Source of the DNA: Paramicrobacterium chengjingii
GTDB taxonomy: Bacteria > Actinomycetota > Actinomycetes > Actinomycetales > Microbacteriaceae
Length of the DNA: 64,000 bases
Direction: 5' to 3'
NCBI RefSeq assembly: GCF_011751765.2
Contig: NZ_CP061169.1
Location: 1,550,001 to 1,614,000 of the forward strand
Shown piece after piece: positions 20,961-28,870 of this stretch (within the stretch, counting starts at the first letter, position 1; every line of letters begins with the position of its first letter). Position numbers and translations under genes: made by a program. The notes below the pieces were generated by a model that made no database searches, was not told where the DNA came from, and saw only the letters and a list, made by a program, of their open reading frames with translations.

Positions 20961-21962
20961 ATGAAGAAGCTCATCAATGACCCGAAGGATGTTGTTGCTC
21001 AGTCTGTCGAAGGCTTCGCCGACGCGCACGCAGACATCGTCCGTGCAGAGTTTGATCCGACGTTCGTCGTCCGGGTAGATGCCCCCGTCTCAGGAAAAGT
21101 CGGAATCGTCAGCGGTGGAGGCAGCGGTCACGAGCCGTTGCACGCTGGTTTCGTGGGTTTTGGCATGCTGGATGCCGCGGTCCCTGGCCCCGTATTCACA
21201 TCGCCGACCCCCGACCCGATTCTTGCCGCGACGAAGGCCGTGGATGCTGGTGCAGGCGTGCTGCACATCGTGAAGAACTACACGGGTGACGTGCTCAACT
21301 TCGAAACCGCCGCAGACCTTGCCGAGGCTGACGGAATTGAGACGGAATCTGTTGTTATCGATGACGACGTCGCTGTGCAGGATTCCCTCTTCACGGCCGG
21401 TCGGCGCGGAGTGGCAGGCACGGTGCTCGTGGAGAAGATCGCCGGCGCGTCGGCGCAGCGCGGTGACTCGCTTGCTCAGGTCGCCGACATGGCCCGCCGT
21501 GTCAATGCGAACGTTCGCACAATGGGAGTCGCGCTCACACCGTGTGTCGTTCCACATGCGGGGGAGCCGAGTTTTGAGCTGGCTGACGATGAAATCGAGA
21601 TTGGGATCGGTATCCACGGGGAGCCCGGACGAGAGAAGATCGCTCTTGAATCCGCAGACCGCATTGTCGATCGGTTGCTTGAACCGATTCTCGCCGACTT
21701 GCGCATCGAGAAGGGCGACAATGCGCTTCTGCTGGTGAACGGCATGGGTGGAACGCCGTTGATTGAGCTGTACATCGTCTATAGGCACGCCGCGAAAGTC
21801 CTCGCGGACAGAGGAGTCACCGTTTCGCGAAAGCATGTGGGAAACGTGACAACGTCGTTGGAGATGCAGGGCGCATCGATCTCGGTTCTCAAGCTAGACA
21901 GCGAGTTTGTTGAGCTTTGGGATGCTCCCGTGCAGACGGCAGGACTTCGCTGGGGACGTTGA
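20961..21962 (+). CDS. dhaK: PTS-dependent dihydroxyacetone kinase, DhaK subunit
   Basis: 333 residues. DhaK binds dihydroxyacetone covalently as a hemiaminal to His219 in [12 protein letters not shown]. Other signatures are [17 protein letters not shown], which lines the substrate pocket, and [14 protein letters not shown]. It starts with a strong ribosome site (GAAGGAGAG) and is the first gene of dhaK-dhaL-dhaM. A TAGGTT -10-like box lies about 60 bp upstream. The operon converts dihydroxyacetone to its phosphate using phosphoenolpyruvate as donor. Confidence 0.96.
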   Translation: MKKLINDPKDVVAQSVEGFADAHADIVRAEFDPTFVVRVDAPVSGKVGIVSGGGSGHEPLHAGFVGFGMLDAAVPGPVFTSPTPDPILAATKAVDAGAGVLHIVKNYTGDVLNFETAADLAEADGIETESVVIDDDVAVQDSLFTAGRRGVAGTVLVEKIAGASAQRGDSLAQVADMARRVNANVRTMGVALTPCVVPHAGEPSFELADDEIEIGIGIHGEPGREKIALESADRIVDRLLEPILADLRIEKGDNALLLVNGMGGTPLIELYIVYRHAAKVLADRGVTVSRKHVGNVTTSLEMQGASISVLKLDSEFVELWDAPVQTAGLRWGR

Positions 21963-21998
21963 CGTGATGCGCGAGAGACGATCGAGAAACGGAGTGAA

Positions 21999-22643
21999 AT
22001 GATGACGGTCAATGCTTCATGGGTGCGGGCCTGGTTGGACAAGAGCGCCACGGTGATCGCTGAGAATCGTACGGAGTTGATACGACTCGATCGCGAAATT
22101 GGGGACGGTGACCATGGCGAGAATATGGATCGAGGCTTCCAAGCGGCGAAAGCAAAGGTTGACGACTCGACAGACGAGGCTGTTCCCGCCAACGTTCTGA
22201 AGTTGATTGCATCAACGCTCATCTCCACGGTCGGCGGTGCGGCGGGCCCGCTCTATGGCACGGCATTTCTGAAGGCATCGGGAGCGGTTGCAGGCAAAAA
22301 TGAGTTGGGGCCCGCGGAGATCGTCGACCTGCTGACGGCAGCACGCGACGGAATCGTGCTTCGAGGAAAAGCTGAACTCGGCGACAAGACGATGATCGAC
22401 GCGTGGACACCCGCTGTTGACGCGGCATCGAAGGCAGCGGATGCCGGGGCAACCGCAGGAGCTGTCTTAGAGGCCGCCGCACAGGCCGCCGAAGATGGGG
22501 CGGCAGCCACCGAACCTCTCGTTGCGCACAAGGGCCGTGCGAGCTATCTGGGAGAACGGGCCGTTGGTCACAGAGATCCAGGCGCACAGTCAACGGCACT
22601 GATCCTGCGCGTTGCCGCTGATACTGCGAAGGAAGCCGAATGA
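21999..22643 (+). CDS. dhaL: PTS-dependent dihydroxyacetone kinase, ADP-binding subunit DhaL
   Basis: 214 residues (a second ATG at 22002 is an equal candidate start). The nucleotide-binding motif LDREIGDGDHGENMDRGF supplies the three metal-binding Asp residues. STVGGAAGPLYGTAF and GDKTMIDAWTPA complete the eight-helix barrel signature. DhaL holds a permanent ADP that is rephosphorylated by DhaM and passes the phosphate to the substrate on DhaK. Its stop overlaps the dhaM start by 4 bp. Confidence 0.95.
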   Translation: MMTVNASWVRAWLDKSATVIAENRTELIRLDREIGDGDHGENMDRGFQAAKAKVDDSTDEAVPANVLKLIASTLISTVGGAAGPLYGTAFLKASGAVAGKNELGPAEIVDLLTAARDGIVLRGKAELGDKTMIDAWTPAVDAASKAADAGATAGAVLEAAAQAAEDGAAATEPLVAHKGRASYLGERAVGHRDPGAQSTALILRVAADTAKEAE

Positions 22644-23326
22644 CCGTTGGACTCGTGATCGTTTCTCACAGCACGAAAATCGCGCAGGGCACCGTTGACT
22701 TGGCGGCTCAGATGGCGCCCTCCGTGAAGCTGTGCGCGGCGGGCGGAACGGATGACGACGGTATCGGGACGAGCTTCGACAAGGTATCAGCTGCGCTCGG
22801 CGACGCTGACACGGGTGATGGTGTCGTCATTCTCTGTGATCTTGGGTCGGCTGTGCTCACGACGGAGACGGCGCTCGACTTCATGGATGACGACCAGCGT
22901 GGGCGAATAACTGTCGCCGACGCGCCCATCGTTGAGGGTGCCGTTGCTGGTGCCGTGGCCGCTGAGACGGGCGGCGACGTGGCTGCCGTTGTGTCGGCGG
23001 CCGAGCACGCCGGCCGTGGTGGACTGAGCAGTCCACCGTCGGTCGTTGCGGAAAGCAATTCTGGACTAGGTGGTCCCGAGCGGCGAACTGTCACCCTTGT
23101 CAATCGAGACGGCCTCCATGCCCGACCGGCAGCAGATTTTGTGAAGCTGGCGAGCGGATTCGATGCGCGCATCACCGTAAACGGCGTGGACGCAAAGAGC
23201 CTTCTCGGAATCATGTCATTGGGACTCGTGAAAGGGCGTGATGTGGAGCTGGCAGCGGAGGGTTCCGAGGCCAGCAAAGCGGTCACGCAACTGGCAGAGT
23301 TGATTGAAAGCGGTTTTGGCGAGTAG
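22640..23326 (+). CDS. dhaM: Dihydroxyacetone kinase phosphoryl donor DhaM (EIIA-HPr fusion)
   Basis: 228 residues in two domains. The N-terminal mannose-type EIIA domain (about 1-130) has the phosphorylated His10 in VIVSHSTKIAQG and the conserved CDLGSAVLTTE. A linker rich in Ser and Gly leads to an HPr domain (about 148-228) with His160 in NRDGLHARPAADFVKLAS. The enzyme I-like third domain found in E. coli DhaM is absent, so enzyme I must be provided by a ptsI gene outside this window. Transfer runs from enzyme I through H160 and H10 to DhaL-ADP. Confidence 0.94.
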   Translation: MTVGLVIVSHSTKIAQGTVDLAAQMAPSVKLCAAGGTDDDGIGTSFDKVSAALGDADTGDGVVILCDLGSAVLTTETALDFMDDDQRGRITVADAPIVEGAVAGAVAAETGGDVAAVVSAAEHAGRGGLSSPPSVVAESNSGLGGPERRTVTLVNRDGLHARPAADFVKLASGFDARITVNGVDAKSLLGIMSLGLVKGRDVELAAEGSEASKAVTQLAELIESGFGE

Positions 23327-23344
23327 TGACGGTGGAAGGAAATC

Positions 23345-23773
23345 ATGGTTGATCGAGCTGGTACGGGACGGCTCGGCGGTGTCATTCGCGACGTGCTTCG
23401 CCCGCGACATGAGGTCTGGCGACTCTGGAGCGAACCAGAGTTCATCCGCCGTTGGTTCTGGGAGTCATCGTCGGACACCGAGGTGGAGTTTGTCGCTGAG
23501 GTCGGCCAGCGCTGGCGTGTGGTCACCTCGGATGTGTCGGTCGGTGGCCAGATCACGGAAGTCGTGCCGGGTGAGAAGCTCGCCTTCACGATGCGATGGG
23601 CGGGCGACACGCATACGCTCGAAGTGGATGTCAGGCTGCTCGATGATCACGCCGGTGGCACCACGATCGAAATCAGCGAGTCAGGGTCTGTGAGCGAAGC
23701 TGAACGTGACGAGCACGTGGCCGGATGGGTCGCTAGTCTCGCCCGTATGACGAAGATCGATTTGTCTCAATAG
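23345..23773 (+). CDS. SRPBCC/AHSA1-like domain protein
   Basis: 142 residues. The pattern RHEVWRLWSEPEFIRRWFW followed by alternating beta strands (VGGQITEVVPGEKLAFTMRW, LEVDVRLL) and a C-terminal helix (EHVAGWVASLARM) fits the SRPBCC helix-grip fold of the AHSA1 (Hsp90 activator-like) type. Members bind hydrophobic ligands, and no function is predictable. It starts 18 bp after dhaM behind GGAAGGAAATC and is probably co-transcribed with the dha operon, without an obvious functional link. Confidence 0.85.
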   Translation: MVDRAGTGRLGGVIRDVLRPRHEVWRLWSEPEFIRRWFWESSSDTEVEFVAEVGQRWRVVTSDVSVGGQITEVVPGEKLAFTMRWAGDTHTLEVDVRLLDDHAGGTTIEISESGSVSEAERDEHVAGWVASLARMTKIDLSQ

Positions 23774-23780
23774 CATACCT

Positions 23781-23815
23781 GTGACCAATCTGTCAAAATG
23801 AGCTAGAATGGGGGC
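23781..23815 (+). promoter_or_regulatory. Promoter with leaderless start for the 107-aa protein
   Basis: GTGACC (23781-23786) as -35, a 17 nt spacer, TAGAAT (23804-23809) as -10, then GGGGGC and the ATG at 23816. The spacing fits a SigA promoter that starts at the initiation codon. Confidence 0.65.
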
Positions 23816-24139
23816 ATGGTTCCTACAGAGAAGACTCGTGATGGAACGGGCAGGTACGACCGATTCTTCCGACGGGTCGAAGACAAATTAGTACCCGTGA
23901 TGGGCCCCGCCACTGTCGGTCCCTACGACGACATGCACGAGTTGGATCTTGAGGACTCGTGTCCGATCTGCGGGTATGTCATGGCGGATCACAGTGTTGA
24001 TCGCTCGACCGACAACGCAGTTCTCAATTGCCCAGTCGAGGTCGAGCCCGTGGCGAATGACACGTCGCCGTTGAACGAGCTCGGCATGCCGACTGAGTCA
24101 GCGCGTCGCCGCGCTGCGAAACACGACGCTCGCATCTGA
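23816..24139 (+). CDS. Small conserved-type protein with a CPICG motif, unknown function
   Basis: 107 residues; I do not recognise a family. It begins with a basic region (DRFFRRVEDKLVPVMGPA) and has an acidic centre (DDMHELDLEDSCPICGYVMADHSV). Cys residues at SCPICG and NCPVEV, with His in ADHSVD, could form a single metal site. Its C-terminus is basic (SARRRAAKHDARI). It has its own promoter and a leaderless start, and its stop codon lies inside a hairpin, so it is probably a monocistronic gene. Confidence 0.7.
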   Translation: MVPTEKTRDGTGRYDRFFRRVEDKLVPVMGPATVGPYDDMHELDLEDSCPICGYVMADHSVDRSTDNAVLNCPVEVEPVANDTSPLNELGMPTESARRRAAKHDARI

Positions 24140-24172
24140 CCGGATATCGTTCCCCACCTGTCCGGTCGATGC
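24132..24172 (+). terminator. Hairpin at the end of the 107-aa gene
   Basis: GCATC-T-GACCGGA (24132-24144) pairs with TCCGGTC-GATGC (24161-24172), leaving a ~16 nt loop. No T-run follows, so termination strength is uncertain. The hairpin covers the ATG at 24169, which argues against that codon as the start of the next gene. Confidence 0.5.
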
Positions 24173-24198
24173 CCGCGTTGTGGGTCATACTGGGTGAC

Positions 24199-24762
24199 GT
24201 GTCTGTGCCAGAGTCGTTCTCGAGAGTGAAAAGTCTCTCTCATCAGCTTGCCGCGTGGGTGCCGCTCTCTGCAGAGCAAACGTATCGCCGTCAGGAGTAC
24301 CTCGCGTTTCTCTCGGAACTGGGGGAGGCCTCGCTTGTGCGTGATTGTGGCCCTGAGCACGTCACCGCGAGCTGCTTCGTCTTCGCACCGGACCTCGAGA
24401 AGGTGCTTCTGTGTTTTCACAAGAAGGCGCGGTTCTGGGTGCAACTTGGCGGCCACATCGAAGCCAACGACGCCACGATTGCGGATGCTGCGAGGCGGGA
24501 GTCGCACGAAGAGAGCGGACTCGACGACATCCGGATGCTTTCAGACGCCCCCTTCGATGTCAATCGTCATGAGCTCGCATCGGCGTTTGGCCGATGCAGA
24601 CGTCATTGGGACGTCGGATTCGCGGCTGTGGCAGAGGGCGAGCCGCGGGCCAGTGACGAGAGTGAAGATGTGGCCTGGTGGCACGTTGACGACCTGCCGA
24701 ACCGTGTTCCGTGGGACTTCAGGGTGCGTGTGGCCAACGTGCGCGCGGAGCTTGCTCGTTGA
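24199..24762 (+). CDS. NUDIX hydrolase
   Basis: 187 residues from a GTG at 24199; an upstream ATG at 24169 sits inside a hairpin and a GTG at 24205 is also possible. The Nudix-like box is GGHIEANDATIADAARRE followed by SHEESG (residues ~84-107). Relative to the consensus it has Asp in place of the first Glu and one extra residue before the REXXEE helix. The catalytic Glu pair is present. It should hydrolyse a nucleoside diphosphate derivative; the substrate cannot be inferred. It converges on the methyltransferase-acetyltransferase gene, with only 1 bp between the stop codons. Confidence 0.82.
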   Translation: MSVPESFSRVKSLSHQLAAWVPLSAEQTYRRQEYLAFLSELGEASLVRDCGPEHVTASCFVFAPDLEKVLLCFHKKARFWVQLGGHIEANDATIADAARRESHEESGLDDIRMLSDAPFDVNRHELASAFGRCRRHWDVGFAAVAEGEPRASDESEDVAWWHVDDLPNRVPWDFRVRVANVRAELAR

Positions 24763-24763
24763 G

Positions 24764-25975
24764 CTAAGCGTCGAGAACGGCCCAGGCTTGCTGCGCGCGA
24801 TCATCCGTGGAAAGAATGCTCCCTACCCAGTCGTCCTCGCGCCCGTTGCGACCTCGTGAAGCGCATCTTCGTACGCCCTCGAAGCGGAACCCCGACCGTT
24901 GTGCCACTCGTGCCGAACCGCGATTTCCGGCGAACGCACGCCATTCGACGCGCTCGAGTTCGAGGGTGTCGAACGCGAAATTGAGCACGGCCGCAACGGC
25001 TTCGGTGAGGTAGCCGTGCCCGCGGTGCTGGGGTGCCATCCAATAGCCCAGATTCGCTGAGCCGTCGGCGATGTCGTCCAGTCCAATGACTCCGGCGAAC
25101 GCGCCGTCGACCTCGAGTGCCCATGTGCATCGTTCGCCCGTGATCCAGCCGTCTTCGCAGAACGTTGTGACGTATGCGACAGCGTGTTCACGTCTGTAGG
25201 GAACAGGAACAGGAACGCGTCGTTGTACTTCGGGGTCTTGGCATGCATCGGTGATGGCGTCGACATCGTCGAGAGTTGGGCAGCGCAGCGCAATTCGCGA
25301 TGTTGACAATCGCGTGTCGTGAACGTCTCGGGCCTCGATCGTTGGAACCGTGGCGACGATGTATGCCTGAGGGTTACGCTCTGGCGGTGCGGCAGCCTGC
25401 ACGGCATTGAGCTCAATGGCGAACCCTGCCGACTCGAGTGCCGCAATGATGGCCTCGGGCGAGTGTCGAATTGCAACGTAGTCAAGGTCGTTATGACCGT
25501 ATGCGCTGGCGATTGGCACGCTCTGCGATGCTCCGGCTTGAAAGCTGAGGAGGAGCACTCCGTCGGGGGAGAGTGCCCGTCGAAACTCGCTGGCGATGGT
25601 CGAGAGTTCGTGCTCGGGGGTGTGGATGATCGAGTACCATGCGACGATGCCTCCGAGGGACCCATCGGCATAGTCGAGCTTCTCAAGCGTGCCAACGCGA
25701 AAGGCTACGTTGGGATGACGTTGCCGGGCCTCGGCGATCATGCCGGGGGAAAGGTCGAAGCCCGAGACGTCGACACCGCGCCCGGCGAGATAGCCTGCGA
25801 CGCGGCCGGGGCCGCATCCGGCATCGACGACGTGACCGGTAACACGGGAAGAGAAGTCATCGAGAAGGTGTCGATGTAGGGCGCGCGCAACAAGTTCTGT
25901 GTGCAGGAGGTCGGCATAGTCAGACGCGACGCGATCGTAGGCGGCGCGCGTGCGCTCATGGTGCGAAGTCGGCAT
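24764..25975 (-). CDS. Fusion of a class I SAM methyltransferase and a GNAT acetyltransferase
   Basis: 403 residues with two complete enzymatic domains. Residues ~1-215 are a Rossmann methyltransferase: SAM-binding VVDAGCGPGRVAGYLAGRG, acidic loop VSGFDLSPGMIAEA and motif IVAWYSIIHTP. Residues ~225-403 are a RimJ/RimL-type GNAT domain: STSRIALRCPTLDDVDAITDA, acetyl-CoA loop MAPQHRGHGYLTEAV and NRGSARVAQRSGFRFEG. Both domains occur separately in most bacteria. No frameshift or stop separates them, so the fusion appears real. Substrates are unknown, and small-molecule or antibiotic modification is only one possibility. Its start lies 94 bp from the divergent 134-aa membrane protein gene. Confidence 0.88.
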   Translation of the reverse strand: MPTSHHERTRAAYDRVASDYADLLHTELVARALHRHLLDDFSSRVTGHVVDAGCGPGRVAGYLAGRGVDVSGFDLSPGMIAEARQRHPNVAFRVGTLEKLDYADGSLGGIVAWYSIIHTPEHELSTIASEFRRALSPDGVLLLSFQAGASQSVPIASAYGHNDLDYVAIRHSPEAIIAALESAGFAIELNAVQAAAPPERNPQAYIVATVPTIEARDVHDTRLSTSRIALRCPTLDDVDAITDACQDPEVQRRVPVPVPYRREHAVAYVTTFCEDGWITGERCTWALEVDGAFAGVIGLDDIADGSANLGYWMAPQHRGHGYLTEAVAAVLNFAFDTLELERVEWRAFAGNRGSARVAQRSGFRFEGVRRCASRGRNGREDDWVGSILSTDDRAQQAWAVLDA

Positions 25976-26034
25976 CCGTTCATTTTACGGTGCGAACGAG
26001 TCTGCAACGCCGTTCACACGGCCGTATCGAATCG

Positions 26035-26069
26035 TTGACCTGATGTTCAGAAGCGACTAGGTTGAGTTA
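26035..26069 (+). promoter_or_regulatory. Strong SigA-type promoter with leaderless start
   Basis: TTGACC (26035-26040), a 17 nt spacer, TAGGTT (26058-26063), then GAGTTA and the ATG at 26070. This is the clearest leaderless promoter in the window. Confidence 0.8.
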
Positions 26070-26474
26070 ATGGTTAGTAACGTCGCTGCCGGTCACGTTT
26101 CCCGCATGCCGGGCACGGAGTCTGGCGTGCGGCGACGTGACTCGCGCTCTTTCGCGACAGCGGCAGCGATCATCTATGGTTTCGCGGGCTTCGCCATTCC
26201 GCTACTCGGATGGTTCGCCGGTCTTGCCCTCGTCTGGGCGTCGACGCGGCTGAGCAGGCGGGCCAAACTGGTGTCGGCGATCGTGCCAACGGCGTTGATG
26301 CTCCTCGTCGTGATCGCCGTGGCTGGAGCGAGTGCCGCGCACGCGGCGGCCCAGGTGAGCGGATCGGTGTCTGCAGTGCCGAGCGGCTACGACATCGCGT
26401 GGTCAGGGCTGGCGGTCGTTGTTGTCGTGACCTCGAGCCTCGGACTGTGGCTGGTGCACTCACTGCGACAGTGA
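26070..26474 (+). CDS. Small membrane protein of unknown function
   Basis: 134 residues; no family recognised. A basic N-terminus (SGVRRRDSRSF) is followed by three hydrophobic segments at about residues 28-58, 66-92 and 108-130. The middle segment is Ala-rich and could be followed by a short extracellular loop (AAQVSGSVSAVPSGYDIAW). It is expressed from its own leaderless promoter and is followed by an inverted repeat before the helR control region. There is no evidence that it works with HelR. Confidence 0.65.
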   Translation: MVSNVAAGHVSRMPGTESGVRRRDSRSFATAAAIIYGFAGFAIPLLGWFAGLALVWASTRLSRRAKLVSAIVPTALMLLVVIAVAGASAAHAAAQVSGSVSAVPSGYDIAWSGLAVVVVVTSSLGLWLVHSLRQ

Positions 26475-26517
26475 CGGCCGTCCGTGCCGACACACGGACA
26501 CGAGTAAGACATGACAA

Positions 26518-26554
26518 AAGGACGTCTGCGCACGATACTGTGCAGTACGTCCTT
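26518..26554. repeat. Imperfect inverted repeat before helR
   Basis: Outer arms AAGGACGT and ACGTCCTT are perfect complements; inner arms TGCGCAC and GTGCA pair with small bulges around a GATACT loop. The T-run (TTTT) lies on the minus-strand side only. It could be a terminator for leftward transcription or a control element upstream of helR. Confidence 0.6.
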
Positions 26555-26579
26555 ACATAACCAGTCTATACCCCGGCAG

Positions 26580-26623
26580 GGGGCTTGCGGCAAGGGCCCC
26601 CTCGTGTCACATAATCGTCTATC
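26580..26623 (+). promoter_or_regulatory. Rifamycin-associated element (RAE)-like sequence and helR promoter
   Basis: GGGGCTTGCGGCAAGG begins at 26580 and runs into GCCCC (to 26600), an inverted-repeat-like element. As I remember the RAE consensus of actinomycetes (GGGGCTTGCGGCAAGGCCC), the match is complete except for one inserted G. A -35 candidate TTGCGG (26585-26590) lies inside it, 19 nt before CATAAT (26610-26615); the helR GTG follows 8 nt later with no ribosome site. The consensus is from memory and should be confirmed. Confidence 0.8.
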
Positions 26624-28762
26624 GTGGCTCAGACAATCAACGCGTTTAACCTGCCCGATCGTCTCTTGGCGAAAAACGATGCAGCGCTCATTGGCGCTGA
26701 CGAGGAGCATTTCGCGGCGGTTTCCGCAACGCTCGAGCAGACGATTCTCGATCTCGAGGCTCGCCTCAGAGACGTGCGGCTCGCGCCGGGAGGTATCGGC
26801 CAGGAGGCGATGGACCGTGATTTAGACGCACATCGACTGCAGGCGCGGCTGCGAATGTTTCGACGCTTCAGCATGGATCTGTGTCTTGGACGAATGATTG
26901 TCGAGGGCGAATCCGAGCCCCGATACATTGGACGTTTTGGACTGACCGATGCTGCGGGCCGGCGCCTGCTCATGGATTGGCGGGCTCCGGCAGCTGGGCC
27001 GTTCTTCTCGGCAACCCACGCGAACCCAATGGGGCTGAGCAGCCGCCGGCGGTACCGGTGGGTCGGCGGAAGGGTGAGCGACTACTGGGATGAGGTGTTT
27101 GCCGGCGATACGGGAGAGAATCGCGCGGCACTCGATGATCAGTCGGCTTTTATCGCCAGCCTCGGCACCAGTCGTTCGCCGCGTATGCGCGACGTGCTCA
27201 GCACGATCCAGGCCGACCAAGACGAGATCATCCGTGCCGGCTCGTCGGGCGCCCTCATTGTCGACGGAGGCCCGGGAACAGGCAAGACAGTCGTAGCTCT
27301 GCACCGCGCCGCCTATCTGCTGTACTCCGATCCTCGGTTAGGTGAGGGACGAGGCGGTGTGTTGTTCGTCGGGCCGCATCAGCCATACATCTCCTACATC
27401 TCCGACGTGCTGCCGAGCCTTGGCGAAGAGGGCGTGCAGACCTGCACAGTGAGAGATCTTGTCGCCGAGGGGCAGGATGCTGTTGAAGAATTCGATTCGC
27501 GCGTCGCACACCTGAAGTCTTCACTCAACCCGACAACTGTGATCGAGGCGGCGGTGGAGTATTACGAAGAACCGCCTCACAATCGAATGCTCGTTGAGAC
27601 AGACGAGGGCGACGTTCTGGTGACGCCAGACGACTGGGCAGACGCCTTCGACGCTGTCGAGCCGGGGCTGGGGCACAACGACGGTCGGGAGCAGGCATGG
27701 ACTGAGCTGCTCGAGATTCTGGCGAGCAAGCTCGGTGATGGCGACGACCACGTGCGTGCTGCGCTTACTCAGAACATCCAGCTTCGCCGCACGTTCAACC
27801 GCGCGTGGCCCGTGCTCGACCCGGCTGGAGTCGTGGGCGACCTCTTCTCGGTTCCCGCGTACCTGCAGCTGTGTGCGCCATGGCTCACGCGTGAGGAGCG
27901 TGAACTGCTGCGGCGCGATGACGCGCGAGCGTGGACCCTCTCGGACCTTCCCCTGCTGGATGCTGCGCGCCAGCGCATTGGCGACCACGAGGAGTCTCGG
28001 CGCCGGCGCCAGCGTGATGCGGTTACGGCAGCGGAGCGCGGGCGCATGGCCGATGTGATCGACGTTCTGATTGCTGCAGACGACGACGGCGAAGGGCTCG
28101 TCACGATGCTTCGGGGGAGCGACGTGCAGAACAGCCTCGATGACGAATCGGTTCTGCCCGAGCTTGTGCAGGATCGCCTGGCGGGTCCGTTCGCCCATGT
28201 GATCGTCGATGAGGCTCAAGAGCTCACGGATGCGCAGTGGAACATGCTGCTTCGGCGGTGCCCCTCTCGCAGCTTCACGATCGTCGGTGATCGGGCACAG
28301 TCGCGCCACGGGTTCACGGAGTCATGGCAGGAGCGAATGAGTCGTGTCGGAATCACGAATGACTCTCAGAAATCACTGACCGTGAACTACCGCACGCCGG
28401 AGGAGATCATGGTCGAGGCGGAGCCGGTTATTCGCGCTGAGCTTCCCGACGCAAACGTTCCGACGTCGATCCGGCGAAGCGGCATCGAGGTTGAGCACGG
28501 TGTGACCTCGGAGCTCTCGACGATTCTCGAAGGGTGGCTTGCGCATCACGATGAGGGAACGGCCTGTGTGATCGGGCATCCTTCATTCACGGGCTCCGAT
28601 CGTGTGCGCTCGTTGACGCCGGAGCTGGTCAAGGGCCTCGAGTTCGACCTCGTCGTGCTCATTGACCCCCACACCTTCGGGGCCGGCATCGAGGGTGCTG
28701 TGGATCGCTATGTCGCAATGACGCGAGCCACAGAGAAGCTCGTCGTGCTGACGAGTGAGTGA
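26624..28762 (+). CDS. helR: HelR/HelD-type RNA polymerase recycling motor ATPase (rifamycin tolerance)
   Basis: 712 residues, the size of actinobacterial HelR/HelD class II proteins. The N-terminal ~100 residues form a predicted coiled coil (LEQTILDLEARLRDVRL) that in this family enters the RNA polymerase channels. A UvrD-like SF1 core follows, with Walker A GGPGTGKT (residues 215-222), IVDEAQELTDAQW as motif II, GDRAQSRHGF as motif III, and VKGLEFDLVVLIDP plus VAMTRATEKLVVL as motifs V-VI. HelR displaces rifamycin from, or removes, stalled RNA polymerase using ATP. The upstream RAE-like promoter supports the HelR name over a general DNA helicase. Confidence 0.9.
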   Translation: MAQTINAFNLPDRLLAKNDAALIGADEEHFAAVSATLEQTILDLEARLRDVRLAPGGIGQEAMDRDLDAHRLQARLRMFRRFSMDLCLGRMIVEGESEPRYIGRFGLTDAAGRRLLMDWRAPAAGPFFSATHANPMGLSSRRRYRWVGGRVSDYWDEVFAGDTGENRAALDDQSAFIASLGTSRSPRMRDVLSTIQADQDEIIRAGSSGALIVDGGPGTGKTVVALHRAAYLLYSDPRLGEGRGGVLFVGPHQPYISYISDVLPSLGEEGVQTCTVRDLVAEGQDAVEEFDSRVAHLKSSLNPTTVIEAAVEYYEEPPHNRMLVETDEGDVLVTPDDWADAFDAVEPGLGHNDGREQAWTELLEILASKLGDGDDHVRAALTQNIQLRRTFNRAWPVLDPAGVVGDLFSVPAYLQLCAPWLTREERELLRRDDARAWTLSDLPLLDAARQRIGDHEESRRRRQRDAVTAAERGRMADVIDVLIAADDDGEGLVTMLRGSDVQNSLDDESVLPELVQDRLAGPFAHVIVDEAQELTDAQWNMLLRRCPSRSFTIVGDRAQSRHGFTESWQERMSRVGITNDSQKSLTVNYRTPEEIMVEAEPVIRAELPDANVPTSIRRSGIEVEHGVTSELSTILEGWLAHHDEGTACVIGHPSFTGSDRVRSLTPELVKGLEFDLVVLIDPHTFGAGIEGAVDRYVAMTRATEKLVVLTSE

Positions 28763-28858
28763 CACGCGCATCATTGCCCTGAGTCATCGGTGCTCACGTT
28801 TGTCTCCTCCGTTCGCAACGATAGCGCGGGCTCCGACAGAACACAGGGGTCCGACGAG

Positions 28859-28870
28859 TAGTCTGAACGG
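28859..28870 (+). promoter_or_regulatory. Probable -10 box and leaderless start for the HAD gene
   Basis: TAGTCT (28859-28864), six nt, then the ATG at 28871. There is no ribosome site and no clear -35 box. Confidence 0.45.

Noticed and set aside
24169..24198. ATG at 24169 as the NUDIX start
   Set aside because: It sits in the right arm of a stable hairpin that ends the preceding gene, and the family sequence begins later.
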